Of a stretch of DNA of 15,715 bases, positions 13,049 to 15,715 are shown piece after piece (the first letter of the stretch is position 1; every line of letters begins with the position of its first letter). The notes under the pieces are model-generated. The model was not told where the DNA came from. It saw only the letters and a list, made by a program, of their open reading frames with translations, and did no database searches. Source of the DNA: Actinomycetes bacterium (GTDB taxonomy: Bacteria > Actinomycetota > Acidimicrobiia > Acidimicrobiales > Bog-793). Made by a program: the position numbers and the translations under genes. The stretch is from NCBI GenBank assembly GCA_021785095.1, contig JAJYGM010000719.1, forward strand, positions 1 to 15,715. Direction: 5' to 3'.

Positions 13049-13681
13049 ATGGCACAGACCAGCGAGAGCTCACCGACTGACCTTCCCGTCCTTCCGCCGC
13101 GAACGACCTCTGACGGGACGCATCGGAGGCTGTTGGAGGAAGCGCTGGTGCGTTTCGGGCGGAGCGGCTACCACGGCGTGTCGGTGCGCCAGGTCGCGAC
13201 TGCCGCCGGCGTGCAGGCGAGCTCGCTCTACTCGCATCTCGAATCGAAGGAGCACCTTCTGTTCGAGCTCATGCTCCTCGGTCACGAGGAGCACTACCAG
13301 ATGCTGCGCGAGGCACTCCTCGAGTCCGGCAACGACCCGGAGGACCAGCTCGTCCGCCTCGTTGGGGCACACGTGCTCATGCACTTGACCTACCCGCTGC
13401 TCGCACGGATCTGCAACCGTGAGCTCGAGGCGCTCGGTCCGGAGAACCGGACCGCGGTGCGAGCCGTGCGGACCCAGTCCGAGCAGCTCTTCGTCGACGT
13501 GATCGAGCGCGGTTCGCGCCTCGGCGTGTTCAGCGTCCCCGACGCCTGGCTCGCCACGGCTGCGATCGGCGGGATGGGGATCCGGGTGGCGGAGTGGTGG
13601 AGCCCGGATCTCGGCTACGCCGCCGGGGATGTCGTGTCGACCTACTGCCAGTTCGCGCTGCGCATGCTCCGGGAGGGCTGA
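13049..13681 (+). CDS. TetR-family transcriptional regulator (KstR2-like)
   Basis: This 210-residue regulator has an N-terminal TetR DNA-binding domain with helix-turn-helix VSVRQVATAAGVQASSLYSHLESKEHLL (about 44-71) and a C-terminal ligand/dimer domain (about 80-210). Features such as HVLMHLTYPLLARICNRELEAL and the WW-containing IRVAEWWSPDLGY resemble KstR2-type regulators that sense CoA thioesters; that likeness is from memory. The ATG at 13049 is preferred over an in-frame TTG at 13037. A TACCAT -10 box lies 11 bases before the ATG, so the mRNA is likely leaderless or nearly so. The gene is divergent from the hydrolase-liv operon with matching operators on both sides, pointing to autoregulation and control of the operon. 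It ends 7 bases from the convergent GH2 gene. Confidence 0.93.
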   Translation: MAQTSESSPTDLPVLPPRTTSDGTHRRLLEEALVRFGRSGYHGVSVRQVATAAGVQASSLYSHLESKEHLLFELMLLGHEEHYQMLREALLESGNDPEDQLVRLVGAHVLMHLTYPLLARICNRELEALGPENRTAVRAVRTQSEQLFVDVIERGSRLGVFSVPDAWLATAAIGGMGIRVAEWWSPDLGYAAGDVVSTYCQFALRMLREG

Positions 13682-13688
13682 GCGGAGC

Positions 13689-15715
13689 TCACGAGACCGC
13701 CGGCGCCACGCGGAGGGGCTTGTCGAGGTTGAACGCTTCCACCACCATTGCACACCGCTCCATCGGAGCCACCACAGCGCGTGCCGGCGCCGGGACCGAG
13801 GCCGTCAGCACCGCGCTCTGCCCAGAGAACAGGACGACGTCGTTGCCGTCCCAGAGGAGCGGCGCGACGGGGTTGCCCGACTCGGTGTCGAGGAGGGAAG
13901 CGTGCACGTCGACTGCCGGCACGTCACCGGTGTTCTCGATCCGCACGCTCACGTCCCACCCCCCGCAGGTGTCCCACAGTGGCAGGCGCACGGCACGAGC
14001 CGGCTCGGTCCTCGCCGATGCCGTCAGCACGGCACTTCGGAGGCCCTGCATCGCCCGAAGGTCGGCGGAGGATCGGACCGGCGTGTGCTGCCAGCTCGTC
14101 TCCTCGAGGGCGAGCTCGTCGCCCACTGTCGAGAGCCAGTAGACGTCGTGGGACGGTGCCACGGCCTCGTCCTCGAGCTCCAGCCAGAGCTCGAGGAAGT
14201 AGGTCGGTCCGATGCCACCGGGCACCATGACGCCGTACGCCTCGACGCAGGCGCCGTCGCCGGGGACCTCCAGCACCTCTGAGCGATCCCAGCGCGCGAC
14301 GCCTTCCAGGTCCCGCACCACCGCCGAGGCGCGCACGCTCACTGGCTCGCCCGTCCGGTTCAACACGACCACGGCATGCTCGTCGTAGGCGTAGAGCGCG
14401 TGCAGTGGAGAGTTCGCCCGCCGGGCGGCGAAATAGGCGGCGCTCGGGTCGAGATACCAGTCCCAGAGCTGCCAGTTGAGGCTCGGCCAGGCGCTGTTCA
14501 GCATCCAGTAGACCATCCCGGTGGCCGGTTGCCCGGCGCCGTCACGCGCACGGTAGGCCTCGAATTGCGCCCGCACCGCTTCGTAATTCATGAGCTGTGC
14601 CTTGCGGACGAAGTCTCCCAGGCTCGCTGGTTCGCCGTAGCGAGCACGGAGCGCGCGGTGGAAGATCGCGAGGTTGTCGAACTCCGAGGGTGGCGCGGCA
14701 TGGACGTGCTTCGACGCCGGCTCCTGCCAGAGCGCCTCGAGGTCAGCATCGGACATGAAGCGCCGCAGGCTCGCGAGGCGGGGAAGGTTGTTCCCGGCAC
14801 CGGTCTCCGAGTTGAACCCGATGGCGCCCCCGAGGTTCTCCTCGGTCCGGTACCAGTAATCCGGCGGCACCCAGGCGTACGGACCGGTCATCTTCATGCC
14901 GGACGGTCCTGCCACCTCGGAGCCCTCGGCGGTCGCGGACGGCACGACCGGCACGTCGAAGCGGGCGTCGGCGAGCGCGTCCAGGTAGAGCTGCGCGGCG
15001 CGCGGCTCGGGCGGGAAGTCACTCCCGATGAAGAAGCCGACGACGGACGGGTGGTTCCCGAGGCGGTACGCCTCGTCTGACATGCTCCGCGCCGCCACGT
15101 CGAAGTCCTGCTCGTCCCAGGCCTCGCCCGACCCTGCGTGAGCCTCCCACTTGTCGCAGCACTCGAAGCCCGGCAGCATCATGAGGCCGGCCTCGTCGGC
15201 GAGCTCGTAGATCTCGGGGTTCTCGAGCTTTCCCTCGAGCCTGATGGCGTTGAGCCCGAGCCAGGTCGCGTACGAGAGCTCGTCCCTCAGTCGCTGGTCG
15301 TCGTGACGGAGCCAGAGGTCGGGTGCCCAGCCCGCGCCGATCACCTGCACGGGCCGCCCGTTCACGAAGAAGCGCCGTCCCCCGCCCGCCGCGATCTCAC
15401 TTCTCACCGAGCGGACACCGAAGCGGGTCGCCACGCGGTCGCTCTCGTCGCCGCCGGCGGCGGCGGTGATCTCGAGATCGAACAACGGCTGGTCACCGAG
15501 CCCGGCCGGCCACCACAGGGGCGGGTCGGCGAGCCGTAACCCAGGCTCGTCGATCGGAAGGAGCGTCACGCGCGTGTCGCTCCCGGGCCCCAGCTCGACC
15601 TCCCGGACGATGGGCTCGAGGGGGTGATCCCTCGGGCCGCCTCCCGCCGGGCTGATCGCGAACCGCACGGCGGCCCGGACGGCAGCACCGCTCCGGTTGG
15701 CGACGTCGACCGAGA
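13689..15715 (-). CDS. GH2 glycoside hydrolase, exo-beta-D-glucosaminidase type (N-terminus missing)
   Basis: About 675 residues are visible and the frame runs open through the right edge, so the N-terminal sugar-binding domain is missing. Visible parts are an Ig-like domain (LWWPAGLGDQPLF near 15522-15484), the TIM barrel (FVNGRPVQVIGAGWAPDLW to YWMLNSAWPSLNWQLWDWY) and C-terminal beta domains. Catalytic signatures are GFFIGSDFPP with Asp at 15020-15018 (acid/base) and GFNSETGAG with Glu at 14807-14805 (nucleophile). In the Amycolatopsis CsxA-type exo-glucosaminidases the acid/base is likewise an Asp in GSD, rather than the Glu of most GH2 enzymes. It should release glucosamine from chitosan-type oligomers; export cannot be judged without the N-terminus. 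A GTG at 15668 is an internal codon, since the family fold continues upstream of it. It converges on tetR. Confidence 0.9.
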   Translation of the reverse strand, partial: SVDVANRSGAAVRAAVRFAISPAGGGPRDHPLEPIVREVELGPGSDTRVTLLPIDEPGLRLADPPLWWPAGLGDQPLFDLEITAAAGGDESDRVATRFGVRSVRSEIAAGGGRRFFVNGRPVQVIGAGWAPDLWLRHDDQRLRDELSYATWLGLNAIRLEGKLENPEIYELADEAGLMMLPGFECCDKWEAHAGSGEAWDEQDFDVAARSMSDEAYRLGNHPSVVGFFIGSDFPPEPRAAQLYLDALADARFDVPVVPSATAEGSEVAGPSGMKMTGPYAWVPPDYWYRTEENLGGAIGFNSETGAGNNLPRLASLRRFMSDADLEALWQEPASKHVHAAPPSEFDNLAIFHRALRARYGEPASLGDFVRKAQLMNYEAVRAQFEAYRARDGAGQPATGMVYWMLNSAWPSLNWQLWDWYLDPSAAYFAARRANSPLHALYAYDEHAVVVLNRTGEPVSVRASAVVRDLEGVARWDRSEVLEVPGDGACVEAYGVMVPGGIGPTYFLELWLELEDEAVAPSHDVYWLSTVGDELALEETSWQHTPVRSSADLRAMQGLRSAVLTASARTEPARAVRLPLWDTCGGWDVSVRIENTGDVPAVDVHASLLDTESGNPVAPLLWDGNDVVLFSGQSAVLTASVPAPARAVVAPMERCAMVVEAFNLDKPLRVAPAVS

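Overview
The window is about 15.7 kb of high-GC DNA with tightly packed genes, most of them on the minus strand. The actinobacterial DUF1918 family, GTG and TTG starts, TANNNT -10 boxes directly in front of start codons (leaderless genes), proline/threonine-rich lipoproteins and Liv-type transport genes all point to an Actinomycetota chromosome. No species is assigned. No plasmid, phage, IS element, CRISPR array, rRNA or tRNA was recognised.

Left part (1-4275): a stress or dormancy-flavoured island. In minus-strand transcription order it holds a phosphotransferase/P-loop kinase fusion (2284-3774), a DUF1918 protein (1917-2171), an L,D-transpeptidase lipoprotein (905-1780), a two-CBS-domain protein (444-881) and the N-terminus of a P2-type cation ATPase cut by the window edge (1-403). 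A small unknown gene (3976-4275) diverges from the kinase fusion. The ATPase, the CBS protein and the kinase fusion resemble CtpF, Hrp1 (Rv2626c) and Rv2004c, all members of the hypoxia/NO-induced DosR regulon of Mycobacterium tuberculosis. Two 20-bp sites with the DosR-box layout (GGGAC-N4-imperfect GTCCC) sit upstream of genes here. One lies in the divergent kinase/small-gene region and one overlaps the kinase stop codon ahead of the DUF1918 gene. A weaker third site precedes the L,D-transpeptidase.

Middle (4297-6968): two translationally coupled M16 (pitrilysin-type) peptidase genes. The first has the HxxEH zinc motif and the second lacks it, which is the usual catalytic/non-catalytic pair.

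Right-middle (7102-13681): a divergon. A TetR-family regulator (plus strand) faces a six-gene minus-strand operon encoding an alpha/beta hydrolase, two Liv-type ATPases, two Liv-type permeases and a lipoprotein substrate-binding protein. Four of the five junctions overlap by 1 to 8 bases and the last gap is 8 bases. Two matching GAACG-N2-CGTTC palindromes flank the divergent promoters and are probably the TetR operators. The layout suggests ligand-controlled uptake plus hydrolysis of a small molecule that need not be an amino acid.

Right edge (13689-15715): most of a GH2 glycosidase, cut at its N-terminus, with the GSD and SETG active-site signatures of exo-beta-D-glucosaminidases. It converges on the tetR gene.
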